Source: Robiginitalea sp. SC105 (GTDB lineage: Bacteria; Bacteroidota; Bacteroidia; Flavobacteriales; Flavobacteriaceae). Taken from it: 64,000 nucleotides of DNA. The notes under the pieces were generated by a model. The model did not search any database and was not told where the DNA came from. It saw only the letters and a program-made list of their open reading frames with translations. The position numbers and the translations under genes were made by a program. Positions 1 through 9,948 of the stretch are shown here, piece after piece. The stretch's first letter is position 1. The number at the start of each line of letters is the position of its first letter. The DNA lies in assembly GCF_014243345.1 (NCBI RefSeq), contig NZ_JACLZF010000001.1, forward strand, positions 372,001-436,000, given 5' to 3'.

Positions 1-84
1 GATGTGCTCCGCTTTCCAGAACCGGAGGATTTCATCGGCAACCTCCGGCAGGTCCAGTTGTTTGTGCTCGGTGAACTTCATCAT
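1..84 (-). CDS. ileS: Isoleucyl-tRNA synthetase, N-terminal fragment
   Basis: The minus strand opens with ATGATG at 84-79 and reads 28 codons to the window edge without a stop. The peptide begins MMKFTEHKQLDLPEVADEIL and continues into a FWK motif, the typical start of Bacteroidota isoleucyl-tRNA synthetase, which charges tRNA-Ile in the cytosol. The second ATG (81) could be the real start. A TAATTTTG box lies 33 nt upstream. Only the first few percent of the protein is present, so no catalytic motif can be checked. Confidence 0.8.
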   Translation of the reverse strand, partial: MMKFTEHKQLDLPEVADEILRFWKAEHI

Positions 85-117
85 ATACTGAAAGCTGCTT
101 CGTGCTGTTAAAGTGCG

Positions 118-125
118 CAAAATTA
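118..125 (-). promoter_or_regulatory. -7 promoter box for ileS
   Basis: The minus strand reads TAATTTTG here, matching the Bacteroidota -7 consensus TAnnTTTG, 33 nt before the ileS start. No good TTTG element is visible about 19 nt further upstream. The 13 bases GTGCGCAAAATTA around the box are repeated at the gdhA promoter. Confidence 0.5.
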
Positions 126-244
126 GTGAATTTAGCCATAAGCACGGCGCTGAGGCGGGTTGAAAATCCCGGTTTGGGGATGACATCGGTACCTTCGCGC
201 CGGAATTTGCCCCCGGAATACCCCGGAATCCCAATCTTTATCGG

Positions 245-2677
245 TTAAAAACGCACATTGAGGCCGGCGACCACGTTGAGTCCCGGAGCTGCAATCCCGG
301 AGGAATAAGTCCGGTACCGCTGGTCGGTGATATTTTCAACGGCCAGGGTCAGCCGGTAATCCCCCAGGAAGGTATAGGACGACCTGAAATTCAGGGTATA
401 CCAGGAAGGGCTGAACGGGTTGCCCTGCGCATCGGCCGCATAGATGAAGGTCTTGCTCCGCTCCGAAAAGGCCAGGTCCTCGAAAGGAACCTCCCCGTTG
501 TAGTTCAGGAACAGTGCTGCCCTGAAGGGATAGCTGGAATAGGTCAGTTGCAGGTCGGCAAAATCAGGGGCGGCGTGCCGGGCGGGGGATTCGCTGCCGT
601 CTTCCTCCTCTTCGGTCCCCTGGGTGATCGTATAATTCCCGGCTAAACTCCAGTGTTCGGACAGAGTGGCGTCGAAGCCGAGCTCCAGCCCGTATACAAA
701 GGCGCGGGCCGCATTCTGGATCGCCTGCACATTGCTGGTTTCCCCGTTGTACTCGATGGTCTGCTGGCCGTTGAAAGTAAAATCCCGGCGCACCAGGGCG
801 TCGACCAGGTAGGTATAGTAAGCCGCTCCTTTGAGCACCAGCCGGTCCCGGATGTTCTGCCGGAGGCCGATTTCGGCATTGTAGGCGTATTCGGGTTCCA
901 GGTCCGGATTGGGGACCACCACCGATCCGGGCTCCGAATCGAATATCTTGCCGATATCGTCGATATTCGGGGCGCGGAAACCGGTGGAACCATTGAGGGT
1001 GACCTGGGTATTCCGACCGGGGAACCAGCTCAGGCCCAGGCTTCCCGAAAGGGCGCCATTATCCAGGTTGGCCTGGTCAAAGGGTAAATTGTAATAGTCC
1101 GTTTCAAATTCCGCGGCGATCCAAACGTGGCTGTAGCGCAAACCCGCCAGCATGGTCAGGTTGGGCTTGATGCGGTAGGACGCGCTTGCATAGGCCGCTG
1201 CCGATTGCCAGCTCGAACCGTCGGGATAACGGGAGGGCCCGCCGATTACGTCCCCGGTCCGGATATCTTCCTCCGAACCGTCAGATTGAATGGTGTTCCC
1301 GATGTATTCCGCCCCGTAATAGAGGCGCAGGTCCCCCATCTTCTTTGTTTCAAAATCCAGGTTGAGGGAGTAGGCCCCGACCCTTTCGCGGGTCCTGAAC
1401 AGGATGTCGTCCCCGAAGCCCCGGTCGTTGCGGCTCTCTTCGAAAAACTGGTAGGCCGCACTTACCTTCAGGCCCTGGTAGAAGCGGCTGCCACCGGTAT
1501 GTGCCATACGGAGGTTCCCCATGAACCACTTCTGGGGCCCGTAATACCACTCGGCCGAACGGAGGCCGTCCCCGTCCCGGGACGGGCGGATGAGCCGGTC
1601 GTAGCGCGAATAATCCGAGGTCTCGCTGTAATGGAGCCCCATGTTGAATTCCAGTTGCCTGTCTGGCCGGTATTTGAATTTCTGCATCAGGCTGACCTGG
1701 TCGTAGCCACTGGGTACCTGCCTGCGCGGGTTGTCGTTTTCCACCAGTCGGTCCGTACCATTCTCTGTGACCACGTAGTTGGGCCGCAGGTAGGAATCCG
1801 GACCGTGGCTCCCCATCCGCAGGTCCCCGAAGCGGTTATAGGTGATGCTGGTCAGGGACCCCCATTGATCAAAGCCCAGATTCACATCTCCGTGGAGGGT
1901 TTGCTCCCCGGATGCGGTAGCCGTCCGGTAAGCCACATTGCCCATCACCAGGAGGGAATCCCCCTGGGAGGTATGGGCATCCCGCGTGTAGAAGTTCATC
2001 ACCCCCCCGATGGCATCGCTGCCGTAGATAACAGAGCCCGGCCCGAAAAGGACCTCGGTCTTCCGGACCACAAACGGGTCGATGGACAATACGTTCTGCA
2101 GGTTACCGCCCCGGAAGATCGCATTGTTCATCCGGACCCCGTCGACGGCCAGCAGGACCCGGTTGGTCGCAAATCCCCGGATCATCGGGCTGCCCCCGCC
2201 GTACTGGCTTTTCTGGACAAACACCTTGCCGGACTGCTGCAGCAGGTCGGCCGAGGTCTGCGGGTTGCCGAAGGCCACATCGGAGGCCCCGATGGTCTCA
2301 ATCTTCTGGGGGACCTCCCTTTTTTGCTGCTCCCATTTGGAGACGGACATCACCACCTCCTGTAATTGCTCGGCCTGCAATTCCAGGAACACCCTGCCGC
2401 CCTGGGCGAGGATGGTGCTCCGCACCAGGTTCAGGGGCTGGTAGCCGATATGCTTGAAAAAGATACGTTCCCGGCGGTCAAATCCTGCGATGCTGACCTG
2501 CCCGGCAGCATCCGACACCCCGGTGGTGGTCCGGTCGGCGTTGAAGACCGCCACATCGGCAAGGGGCTCCCCGGTTTCCCGGTCGTAGATGCCGATTTGC
2601 TGGGCGCCCAGCGAAAGGGGTGCCCAGATCAGGAATAATAAAACGGGCAATAGCTGGTTAGGAAAAAACTTCATCAA
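245..2677 (-). CDS. TonB-dependent outer-membrane receptor, heme/hemoglobin-receptor-like
   Basis: This 810-residue protein has a signal peptide (about 1-25), a carboxypeptidase-regulatory-like domain (about 27-105), a plug domain (about 125-235) and a C-terminal 22-strand-type barrel ending in Phe (LNVRF). The plug contains GSPMIRGFATNRVLLAVDGV followed by RGGNLQNV, a signature shared with TonB-dependent hemoglobin/heme receptors, so heme or siderophore uptake is plausible but the ligand is not determined by sequence. The start overlaps the last 20 bases of recO, which suggests cotranscription and perhaps translational coupling. An alternative start at the second Met changes one residue only. 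Confidence 0.9.
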   Translation of the reverse strand: MMKFFPNQLLPVLLFLIWAPLSLGAQQIGIYDRETGEPLADVAVFNADRTTTGVSDAAGQVSIAGFDRRERIFFKHIGYQPLNLVRSTILAQGGRVFLELQAEQLQEVVMSVSKWEQQKREVPQKIETIGASDVAFGNPQTSADLLQQSGKVFVQKSQYGGGSPMIRGFATNRVLLAVDGVRMNNAIFRGGNLQNVLSIDPFVVRKTEVLFGPGSVIYGSDAIGGVMNFYTRDAHTSQGDSLLVMGNVAYRTATASGEQTLHGDVNLGFDQWGSLTSITYNRFGDLRMGSHGPDSYLRPNYVVTENGTDRLVENDNPRRQVPSGYDQVSLMQKFKYRPDRQLEFNMGLHYSETSDYSRYDRLIRPSRDGDGLRSAEWYYGPQKWFMGNLRMAHTGGSRFYQGLKVSAAYQFFEESRNDRGFGDDILFRTRERVGAYSLNLDFETKKMGDLRLYYGAEYIGNTIQSDGSEEDIRTGDVIGGPSRYPDGSSWQSAAAYASASYRIKPNLTMLAGLRYSHVWIAAEFETDYYNLPFDQANLDNGALSGSLGLSWFPGRNTQVTLNGSTGFRAPNIDDIGKIFDSEPGSVVVPNPDLEPEYAYNAEIGLRQNIRDRLVLKGAAYYTYLVDALVRRDFTFNGQQTIEYNGETSNVQAIQNAARAFVYGLELGFDATLSEHWSLAGNYTITQGTEEEEDGSESPARHAAPDFADLQLTYSSYPFRAALFLNYNGEVPFEDLAFSERSKTFIYAADAQGNPFSPSWYTLNFRSSYTFLGDYRLTLAVENITDQRYRTYSSGIAAPGLNVVAGLNVRF

Positions 2678-3377
2678 ATACAGTTAACGACCGTGGTTGC
2701 TTAAATCCTTGCAGGTGAATCTCGTAGTACAGGAGCAGCGATTTCAATAGTTCACGCCGCCGTCCCTGCGTCAATTCAACTTCGTGAATTGCATCAAAAT
2801 TTATGCCCAAAATTTTCCGGAAAGATTCCAGGTTCGGGCCCGACAATACCGGATTCAGCCCCGGCTTCCGGCAAAACGCCCCTTCGGCCAGGTCAAAGTA
2901 TGGGGCCCCGGGGTCCGTCTGGTCGGGATAGAACCCGAGGTAACGCGTAAGGCCCAACAGGAAACGCAGGTGGAAGTTGGCGACCTGCCCATGCTGGTCC
3001 AACCACTGCAGGGTGTGCTCCAGGTAGCTGTATAGTTCGGAATTGGGCTCTTCTTCCCGGATGCTCTCCGACAATACCTCCGAGAGGAACAGGGCAATCG
3101 CCCCTTTGCGAACATCGCTGTGGATACTTGCATACGGGTAGCCGATCAGTGCCTCCTTCAGGTAGCCCAATTTGCCGCTGCGGGAGTTTCCGGCCACCAC
3201 CTCCAGTTGCGTAAGGGGTTGGAAAAACCCGGCGCGCAACCCACCCTTCCGGCGGCCCAGCACACCTTTCAGCAGATAGGCCTGACGGCCTGCCTGTTCC
3301 GTGTACATCCGGACAATCAGGCTGGTATCCCCGTATTTCAGGGAATTCAGGACAATGGCTTTGGTCGCGGTGGGCAT
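2658..3377 (-). CDS. recO: DNA repair protein RecO
   Basis: The 239-residue product starts MPTATKAIVLNSLKYGDTSL, the OB-fold N-terminus of RecO, and has the family's usual length. RecO loads RecA onto SSB-coated single-stranded DNA in the RecFOR pathway. The reading frame stays open 142 codons further upstream, but that part is low-complexity read-through of the gdhA 3' end. The ATG at 3377 is preferred because homology begins there and a promoter box sits 17 nt before it. The cysteine zinc site of some RecO proteins is not evident. It overlaps the downstream TonB receptor gene by 20 bp. Confidence 0.92.
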   Translation of the reverse strand: MPTATKAIVLNSLKYGDTSLIVRMYTEQAGRQAYLLKGVLGRRKGGLRAGFFQPLTQLEVVAGNSRSGKLGYLKEALIGYPYASIHSDVRKGAIALFLSEVLSESIREEEPNSELYSYLEHTLQWLDQHGQVANFHLRFLLGLTRYLGFYPDQTDPGAPYFDLAEGAFCRKPGLNPVLSGPNLESFRKILGINFDAIHEVELTQGRRRELLKSLLLYYEIHLQGFKQPRSLTVFDEVFS

Positions 3378-3394
3378 GAATCGCTTTATAGCGG

Positions 3395-3425
3395 CAAAGA
3401 TACTGCGCCCGTCACACATGCAAAA
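3395..3425 (-). promoter_or_regulatory. recO promoter (TTTG-N18-TATCTTTG)
   Basis: On the minus strand a TTTTG (3425-3421) is followed after 18 nt by TATCTTTG (3402-3395), close to the Bacteroidota consensus TTTG-N19-TAnnTTTG. The recO ATG lies 17 nt downstream. The TTTTG is also the T-tract of the gdhA terminator. Confidence 0.65.
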
Positions 3426-3455
3426 CGCCCCCCGGACACATTGCCGGGGGGCGTT
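3421..3455 (-). terminator. Rho-independent terminator of gdhA
   Basis: A perfect 12-bp GC-rich stem (3424-3435 with 3444-3455, 8-nt loop) lies 23 nt after the gdhA stop. It is followed on the minus strand by a short T-run. Confidence 0.85.
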
Positions 3456-3478
3456 GGGATTTTTGAGCCGGATCCGGG

Positions 3479-4855
<1,377 letters not shown>

Positions 4856-4870
4856 TTAAGAATATGTGCG

Positions 4871-4878
4871 CAAAATTA
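4871..4878 (-). promoter_or_regulatory. -7 promoter box for gdhA
   Basis: The minus strand reads TAATTTTG, matching TAnnTTTG, 39 nt before the gdhA ATG. The flanking bases are the same as at the ileS box (118-125). No convincing -33 element is seen. Confidence 0.5.
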
Positions 4879-4968
4879 TAGGTTTTCCGTAATTTGGCGT
4901 ACACATTTTTATAAAATCGGTAATTCTGCCGGGGGGCACCGGCCGAAATTGCAAATCTTTTAATCGGA

Positions 4969-6126
4969 TCAGGATGCTTCGAGGGCATTCTGCAGGTCCT
5001 CAATGAGGTCGGCCGCATCTTCAATCCCCACGCTGAGGCGGATCAGTGCATCGGTGACCCCGCTTTTCTCGCGTTCCTCCCTGGGAATGCTGGCGTGGGT
5101 CATGCTCGCCGGATGGCCCGCAAGGCTCTCCACCCCGCCGAGGGATTCGGCCAGCGTAAATACCTTCAGGTGCTCCACGATCCGGACGGCATCCCTGAAC
5201 TGTGCCCCTTTGGGGATGAAGGAAATCATCCCCCCGAAACCGGACATCTGTTCCGAGGCTATATCGTGGTTGGGATGGGTGGGAAAGCCTGGCCAGTAAA
5301 CCTTTTCCACCCCCGGGTGCCCGGCGAGATACCTCGCGACCGCCTCCCCGTTTTCACAATGGCGCTGCATGCGGACATGCAGGGTTTTGATCCCCCGGAG
5401 TACCAGGTAGCTGTCCATGGGGCCGCAAACCGCGCCGCTGGCATTCTGGATGAAATACAGGCGCTCTGCCAGCTTTTCGTCGGATACGACGAGCCCTCCG
5501 GCCACCACGTCGCTATGGCCCCCCAGGTATTTGGTAGCCGAATGCATGACGATATCCGCCCCGAGTTCCAGGGGTCGCTGCAGGTAGGGTGTGGCAAAGG
5601 TGTTGTCCACCGCCAGAAGGATACCGCGCGAGCGGCAGATCTCCGCTACGGCCCGGATATCAATCACATTCATCATGGGGTTGGTAGGGGTCTCCACCCA
5701 CAGCAGGCGGGTATCCGGGCCGATGGCAGCCCCGATATCCGCTGCATCCTGCATCCCCATAAAACGGAACCGGATCCCAAGGGGCTCGAATACCTTGCGG
5801 AAGAGGCGGTAGCTGCCCCCGTACAGGTCGTTCGTCGCCAGCACCTCATCGCCCGGGCTGAGTAATTTCATCACGGCATCCATGGCAGCCAGTCCACTGG
5901 CAAACGCCAGGCCGTAGCGGCCGCTTTCGATACTCGCCAGGGACTCCTCCAGGGCATGCCGGGTAGGGTTCCCGCTGCGGGAATACTCATACCCGCGGTG
6001 CTCCCCGGGAGAGGTCTGGGCAAAGGTGGAAGTCTGGTAAATCGGGGGCATCACCGCCCCGTACGCCTTATCGGGTTGTTGTCCGCCGTGAATGGTCCGG
6101 GAATTGAAGCGCAGTTCTTTTTTCAT
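4969..6126 (-). CDS. metB: Cystathionine gamma-synthase / gamma-lyase family PLP enzyme
   Basis: This 385-residue protein belongs to the Cys/Met-metabolism PLP family. It has the N-terminal [11 protein letters not shown] substrate/PLP-phosphate region, [20 protein letters not shown], and the Schiff-base lysine in [13 protein letters not shown] (Lys199). It is a cytosolic enzyme acting on O-acylhomoserine plus cysteine, or cleaving cystathionine. Sequence alone separates the synthase from the lyase poorly, so the symbol is tentative. It is transcribed alone from a clear TAGCTTTG box, and no other methionine genes are adjacent. Confidence 0.85.
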   Translation of the reverse strand: MKKELRFNSRTIHGGQQPDKAYGAVMPPIYQTSTFAQTSPGEHRGYEYSRSGNPTRHALEESLASIESGRYGLAFASGLAAMDAVMKLLSPGDEVLATNDLYGGSYRLFRKVFEPLGIRFRFMGMQDAADIGAAIGPDTRLLWVETPTNPMMNVIDIRAVAEICRSRGILLAVDNTFATPYLQRPLELGADIVMHSATKYLGGHSDVVAGGLVVSDEKLAERLYFIQNASGAVCGPMDSYLVLRGIKTLHVRMQRHCENGEAVARYLAGHPGVEKVYWPGFPTHPNHDIASEQMSGFGGMISFIPKGAQFRDAVRIVEHLKVFTLAESLGGVESLAGHPASMTHASIPREEREKSGVTDALIRLSVGIEDAADLIEDLQNALEAS

Positions 6127-6145
6127 AGGTTATATGCTGGATGCA

Positions 6146-6153
6146 CAAAGCTA
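6146..6153 (-). promoter_or_regulatory. -7 promoter box for the cystathionine gamma-synthase gene
   Basis: The minus strand reads TAGCTTTG, an exact match to TAnnTTTG, 19 nt before the start codon. A GTTG 20 nt upstream is a weak -33 candidate. Confidence 0.55.
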
Positions 6154-6210
6154 GCATTATCTGCCTGTCAAAACAACCGCTGCAGTTGTGGGATGTTTCG
6201 CCCCGGATGA

Positions 6211-6241
6211 TTGGGTTACGATTTGGGAAATCGTACTTTTA
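6211..6241 (+). promoter_or_regulatory. Promoter of the DUF3298 lipoprotein gene
   Basis: TTGG (6211-6214), 19 nt, then TACTTTTA (6234-6241) match the Bacteroidota promoter layout with one mismatch in the -7 box. The start codon is at 6264. Confidence 0.45.
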
Positions 6242-6263
6242 AGCCCTAAATCGATACGCCCGG

Positions 6264-7016
6264 ATGAAACACTGCACCCGCCTGCTGCTTTTGCTGACCT
6301 TCCTCGGATGCGCGGAAGGGGAGGAACTCCGGATCCAACCCAGGGAATACCTGGGGGAGGCCTGTGCAGACTGCCCGGTTGTCCGGGTGGATATCCCGGA
6401 GGCCTCCGAAGACAGGGCCCTTGGGCGGGTGGTCAATACCAGCGTGCGGGAGGAAGTCATCGAATGGCTCGACTACGACGAAGAGGCGGGTGCCTCAGAT
6501 ATCCCGGAAGCGATCCGGGCATTCGGGGCCGGCTACCGCAACCTCAAAACCGAATTCCCGGACGAACTGGTCGGCTGGGAAGCCACTGTGGAAGGATCCG
6601 TGACCTACGAGAGTTCGGAATTGCTCAGCCTGAAACTCGAAGGTTACATTTTTACCGGGGGGGCCCACGGGTTTTCGAGAATCCGCTACCTGAATTTCGA
6701 TAAAGATGGGGCCCGGGAACTGGACAACCGGGACCTGTTCAGGAACCTCCCCGACCTGGAGGCCCTGGCGGAAAAACACTTCCGGGAAACCCAGGGTATT
6801 TCCCCTGAGGTTCCCATCAACAGTACCGGGTTCATGTTCGAGGAGAATACCTTCAGCCTGCCAGAGAATATCGGGTTTGAACCGGAAGGTCTGGTCCTCC
6901 TCTACAACCCCTACGAGGTCGCCTCCTATGCAGACGGGCCGGTACGCATCCTCATCCCCTACCGGGAAGCAGCCCCTTATATCGTCCTTTCCGACGGCAT
7001 GCTTCCCCCCTCTTAA
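6264..7016 (+). CDS. DUF3298-type (RsiV/PdaC-like) lipoprotein
   Basis: The 250-residue protein starts with a lipoprotein signal peptide ending in the lipobox LTFLGC (Cys16), so it is probably membrane-anchored in the cell envelope. The C-terminal half contains FTGGAHGFSRIRYLNF followed by a predicted alpha/beta domain, typical of DUF3298 proteins related to the extracytoplasmic parts of RsiV and the deacetylase PdaC. No catalytic deacetylase domain is present, so its function is unknown. It is followed 29 nt later by the ArsC-like gene, probably in one transcript. Confidence 0.75.
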   Translation: MKHCTRLLLLLTFLGCAEGEELRIQPREYLGEACADCPVVRVDIPEASEDRALGRVVNTSVREEVIEWLDYDEEAGASDIPEAIRAFGAGYRNLKTEFPDELVGWEATVEGSVTYESSELLSLKLEGYIFTGGAHGFSRIRYLNFDKDGARELDNRDLFRNLPDLEALAEKHFRETQGISPEVPINSTGFMFEENTFSLPENIGFEPEGLVLLYNPYEVASYADGPVRILIPYREAAPYIVLSDGMLPPS

Positions 7017-7045
7017 CCATCAGCCAAACGCCTTAACCCAGCGCA

Positions 7046-7399
7046 ATGAAGAAAATCTACCACCTAAGCACCTGTGACACCTGCCGGAAGATCCTCAGGG
7101 AACTCGACCCGCCCCCGGGCACGGTCCTGCAGGATATCAAAACCGAACCGCTAACCCCGGCCCAGCTGGAGGAACTGAAACAGGCTGCCGGAAGTTACGA
7201 GGCACTTTTCAGCAAACGCGCACGCCTCTACAAGGAGCGGAACCTCCGGGAAGCGAACCTGCAGGAATCCGATTTCAGGGCCCTGCTCCTGGAGCACTAT
7301 ACCTTTTTAAAACGACCGGTGACCCTGGCAAACGGGGCCGTATTCATCGGGAATTCGGCTGCAACCACGGCTGCCGCCGCCGAAGCCCTGCACCGGTGA
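7046..7399 (+). CDS. ArsC/Spx-family thioredoxin-fold protein
   Basis: This is a 117-residue small protein with an N-terminal CxxC (STCDTCRK, Cys10 and Cys13) and the ArsC-like conserved segments around the R-x-x-x-Y and F-L-K-R-P-V motifs. Family members include glutaredoxin-dependent arsenate reductases, the redox regulator Spx and the YffB/MgsR group. It has no ars neighbours, so a general redox role is as likely as arsenate reduction. The stop codon overlaps the GTG start of the next gene. Confidence 0.75.
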   Translation: MKKIYHLSTCDTCRKILRELDPPPGTVLQDIKTEPLTPAQLEELKQAAGSYEALFSKRARLYKERNLREANLQESDFRALLLEHYTFLKRPVTLANGAVFIGNSAATTAAAAEALHR

Positions 7400-8289
7400 G
7401 CAGCCGCAACCTCGCATTTTTGGCCGCCATTGGCGCCACCGTGATATACGGGCTCAACCATACGATCGCCAAGGGGGTGATGCCCCAGTATGTAAAGCCT
7501 TTCGGGTTTATCCTGCTGCGCGTATCCGGAGCAGCCATCCTCTTCTGGGTCATCTCGATTGCCGGGCCCCGGCAGGCCATCGAAAAACGGGACTGGCTGC
7601 GCCTGCTGCTCTGCGCCTTCCTTGGGATGGTGGTAAACATGCTGGCCTTTTTCAAGGGGTTGCAACTCTCCACCCCCGTCAACAGTTCGGTCCTCGTTAC
7701 CCTGACCCCCATCATCGTGGCGGTGTTTTCCTTTTTCCTGATCCGGGAACACCTGACGAGGATCCGGAGCCTCGGGATCCTGCTGGGTTTCCTGGGCGCG
7801 CTTTCGCTAATCTTCCTGAACAAAACCACAGGGATGAATGCCCCGAACATCCCCCTGGGGAATTTCCTGTTCCTGGTGAATGCGACCAGTTATGGCCTGT
7901 ACCTGATCCTGGTAAAAAAACTGATTGAAAAATACCACCCTTTTGTCCTGATGCGCTGGCTCTTTACAGTGGCTTTCCTGATCAACCTGCCCATCACCCT
8001 GCCCGAATACCTCGAGATCGAATGGTCGGGCATCCCTGCCTGGGGGCTGGCCTCCATTGCCTTCGTGGTTATCGGCACCACGTTCCTCACCTACCTGTTC
8101 AATGTATTTGCCCTGACGCAGCTCAAGGCCTCTACGGTTAGTGCCTTTATCTATGGGCAGCCGGTAATCGGGATCGCCTTTGCCCTGATGGCCGGGAAGG
8201 ATACCCTGAGCCTGCTGGAGGTCCTTGCCATGCTGCTGGTGATGGGGGGCGTCTACCTGGTCAGCAGGCGGTCTATTCCAGGTCCCTGA
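7396..8289 (+). CDS. EamA/DMT-family membrane transporter
   Basis: The 297-residue inner-membrane protein has about ten hydrophobic segments in two homologous EamA halves, for example ATVIYGLNHTIAKGVM near the N-terminus and ALTQLKASTVSAFIYGQPV in the second half. Such drug/metabolite transporters export amino acids, nucleosides or other small metabolites; the substrate here is unknown. The start is GTG at 7396, overlapping the TGA of the preceding gene (GTGA), which points to translational coupling. The 3' end overlaps the convergent thioesterase gene by 17 bp. Confidence 0.85.
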   Translation: MSSRNLAFLAAIGATVIYGLNHTIAKGVMPQYVKPFGFILLRVSGAAILFWVISIAGPRQAIEKRDWLRLLLCAFLGMVVNMLAFFKGLQLSTPVNSSVLVTLTPIIVAVFSFFLIREHLTRIRSLGILLGFLGALSLIFLNKTTGMNAPNIPLGNFLFLVNATSYGLYLILVKKLIEKYHPFVLMRWLFTVAFLINLPITLPEYLEIEWSGIPAWGLASIAFVVIGTTFLTYLFNVFALTQLKASTVSAFIYGQPVIGIAFALMAGKDTLSLLEVLAMLLVMGGVYLVSRRSIPGP

Positions 8290-8749
8290 CCGGCACCGGG
8301 TGCCGCCGGGTGTCCTCCCGGGTCAGTTCCCGGAACCCTTCGGCTTTATCGGCTTTATCAAACGCCTGCAGGAATTCCCCGGGGAGCACGGTTAGTTTCC
8401 GTGTTTCCATGTCGATCCAGCCGCCCATCATCTTGCAATGGGCGATGTGCTTCCCCAGGGGATCGTAGAAATTCTGGTGGAATTCAAAAAACCTGCCGTC
8501 TGCACTGAGTCCGGCAACCTCGAGGGATACCCGGATTCGCGCACCCGGGAGCACCTCGCGCAGGTAGTGCATGTGTTCAAAAAAGACCACCGGCCCCAGG
8601 TTGTTTTCCGCCATGGCCGGGAGCGTTAAACCCAGGTCCGACAGGTAGGCCATGCGGGTATGGCTCATGAAATTGGTGTAGGCGCTGTTCGCCAGGTGGC
8701 GGTTCGCATCCAGGTCGCTCCAGCGAACTTCAAATTCCTTCAGGTACAT
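8273..8749 (-). CDS. Hotdog-fold acyl-CoA thioesterase
   Basis: The 158-residue product starts MYLKEFEVRWSDLDANRHLA. WSDLDANRHL matches the 4-hydroxybenzoyl-CoA thioesterase/YbgC active-site region (Asp plus N-x-H). It is a cytosolic enzyme likely to hydrolyse short or medium acyl-CoA, but the substrate is not predictable. The frame is open further upstream, but homology begins at 8749 and a TATTTTTG box lies 44 nt before it. It is divergent from the nitronate monooxygenase gene and convergent with EamA. Confidence 0.85.
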   Translation of the reverse strand: MYLKEFEVRWSDLDANRHLANSAYTNFMSHTRMAYLSDLGLTLPAMAENNLGPVVFFEHMHYLREVLPGARIRVSLEVAGLSADGRFFEFHQNFYDPLGKHIAHCKMMGGWIDMETRKLTVLPGEFLQAFDKADKAEGFRELTREDTRRHPVPVRDLE

Positions 8750-8793
8750 AGTACGGTTTTGATGGGCCCGGGCTGTTAAAGGGTCCCGGGGAC

Positions 8794-8853
8794 CAAAAAT
8801 AACGGAATTCCCCAAACACCTTCGGGCCCCTTTTGGATTAATGTGTACTTTTA
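8794..8853. promoter_or_regulatory. Divergent promoter region, thioesterase / nitronate monooxygenase
   Basis: The minus strand carries TATTTTTG at 8801-8794 for the thioesterase, an exact TAnnTTTG. The plus strand carries TACTTTTA at 8846-8853, with one mismatch, 17 nt before the nitronate monooxygenase ATG. No clear -33 elements are seen. Confidence 0.4.
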
Positions 8854-8870
8854 TCGGATAACCCAGGACC

Positions 8871-9851
8871 ATGGCCCAGAAAGCATCTTTTATCAATCGC
8901 CTCAGCCTGCCGGTTGTGGCGGCCCCCATGTTTTTAATATCCAACCCGGAACTCGTGATCGCCTGCTGCAAACAGGGGGTCGTCGGGACCTTTCCCGCGC
9001 TGAACCAGCGGACCAGCGAGGGGTTCGAGCAGTGGCTACGGCAAATCACCGGGGAACTGGAGGCCTTTGAAAAAGAAACCGGCCGGAAGGCTGCACCATT
9101 CGGGGTCAACCTGATCGTCCACCCGACCAACCCGAGGCTCCGCGCAGACCTGGAGCTCTGTGTCCGCTATCGCGTACCCCTGGTAATCACCTCCCTTGGA
9201 GCCGTATCCGACGTAGTCGATGCCGTGCACAGCTACGGCGGGCTTGTCTTCCACGACATCATCAAAAAACGCCATGCCGAAAAGGCGGCTGAAGCCGGGG
9301 TGGACGGGTTGATCCTGGTGGCGGCAGGCGCGGGCGGGCACGCGGGCACCCTGAACCCGATGTCCCTGATTTCCGAGGTGCGGACAGTCTTTGACAAAAC
9401 CATCCTCCTCTCCGGGTGCATCAGCACCGGCAGGGATGTGGCGGCCGCCCTGCAGATGGGTGCGGACCTCGCGTACATGGGGACGCGCTTTATCAACACC
9501 AAGGAGAGCCACGCCCCGGAGGCCTACCGGCAGATGATCGTGGAAGCCGGGGCTTCCGATATCGTCTATACCGCAGCCATCTCAGGGGTCCCGGCCAATT
9601 TTCTAGGGCCCAGCCTGCGGGCTGCCGGCCTGACCGAAGAGGACCTCCAACGGAATACGAAAATCGATTTCGGTAAGGAACTGGATACGGAAGCCAAAGC
9701 CTGGAAAACCATCTGGTCGGCCGGGCAGGGCGTTACCAGTATCCACGACGTGTTGCCCGTGGCCGAACTCATCGAACGCCTGAAGGAAGAATTCCGGGTA
9801 GCGGTCACTGAGCAGGCCGAGTTACTGGACAAATACTGCCATGGGGGCTAG
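8871..9851 (+). CDS. Nitronate monooxygenase (2-nitropropane dioxygenase family)
   Basis: This 326-residue FMN-dependent TIM-barrel enzyme contains the family motifs PVVAAPMFLISNPEL at the N-terminus and GAGGHAG, which holds the catalytic histidine, near residue 145. The phosphate-binding AALQMGADLAYMGTRFI follows near 190. The family detoxifies propionate 3-nitronate and related nitronates using O2, and the exact substrate is inferred from the family. It is probably monocistronic, followed by an imperfect hairpin and T-run at 9880-9907. Confidence 0.88.
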   Translation: MAQKASFINRLSLPVVAAPMFLISNPELVIACCKQGVVGTFPALNQRTSEGFEQWLRQITGELEAFEKETGRKAAPFGVNLIVHPTNPRLRADLELCVRYRVPLVITSLGAVSDVVDAVHSYGGLVFHDIIKKRHAEKAAEAGVDGLILVAAGAGGHAGTLNPMSLISEVRTVFDKTILLSGCISTGRDVAAALQMGADLAYMGTRFINTKESHAPEAYRQMIVEAGASDIVYTAAISGVPANFLGPSLRAAGLTEEDLQRNTKIDFGKELDTEAKAWKTIWSAGQGVTSIHDVLPVAELIERLKEEFRVAVTEQAELLDKYCHGG

Positions 9852-9879
9852 TTTTAGAGCACACGGTTCCAAAACACCC

Positions 9880-9907
9880 AACCGGCTGGCGGGAAGCCAG
9901 CGGTTTT
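9880..9907 (+). terminator. Probable Rho-independent terminator after nitronate monooxygenase
   Basis: AACCGGCTGGC (9880-9890) pairs with GCCAGCGGTT (9896-9905) with one bulged G. Four T residues follow. Confidence 0.55.
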
Positions 9908-9948
9908 CCGTACAACCCGGGGTGGCTCCTCCCCGGAAATAGCAACAC

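Noticed and set aside
1127-2365. 412-codon plus-strand ORF inside the TonB receptor gene
   Set aside because: The minus-strand TonB receptor has full domain structure here; the opposite frame is an antisense shadow common in GC-rich coding DNA.
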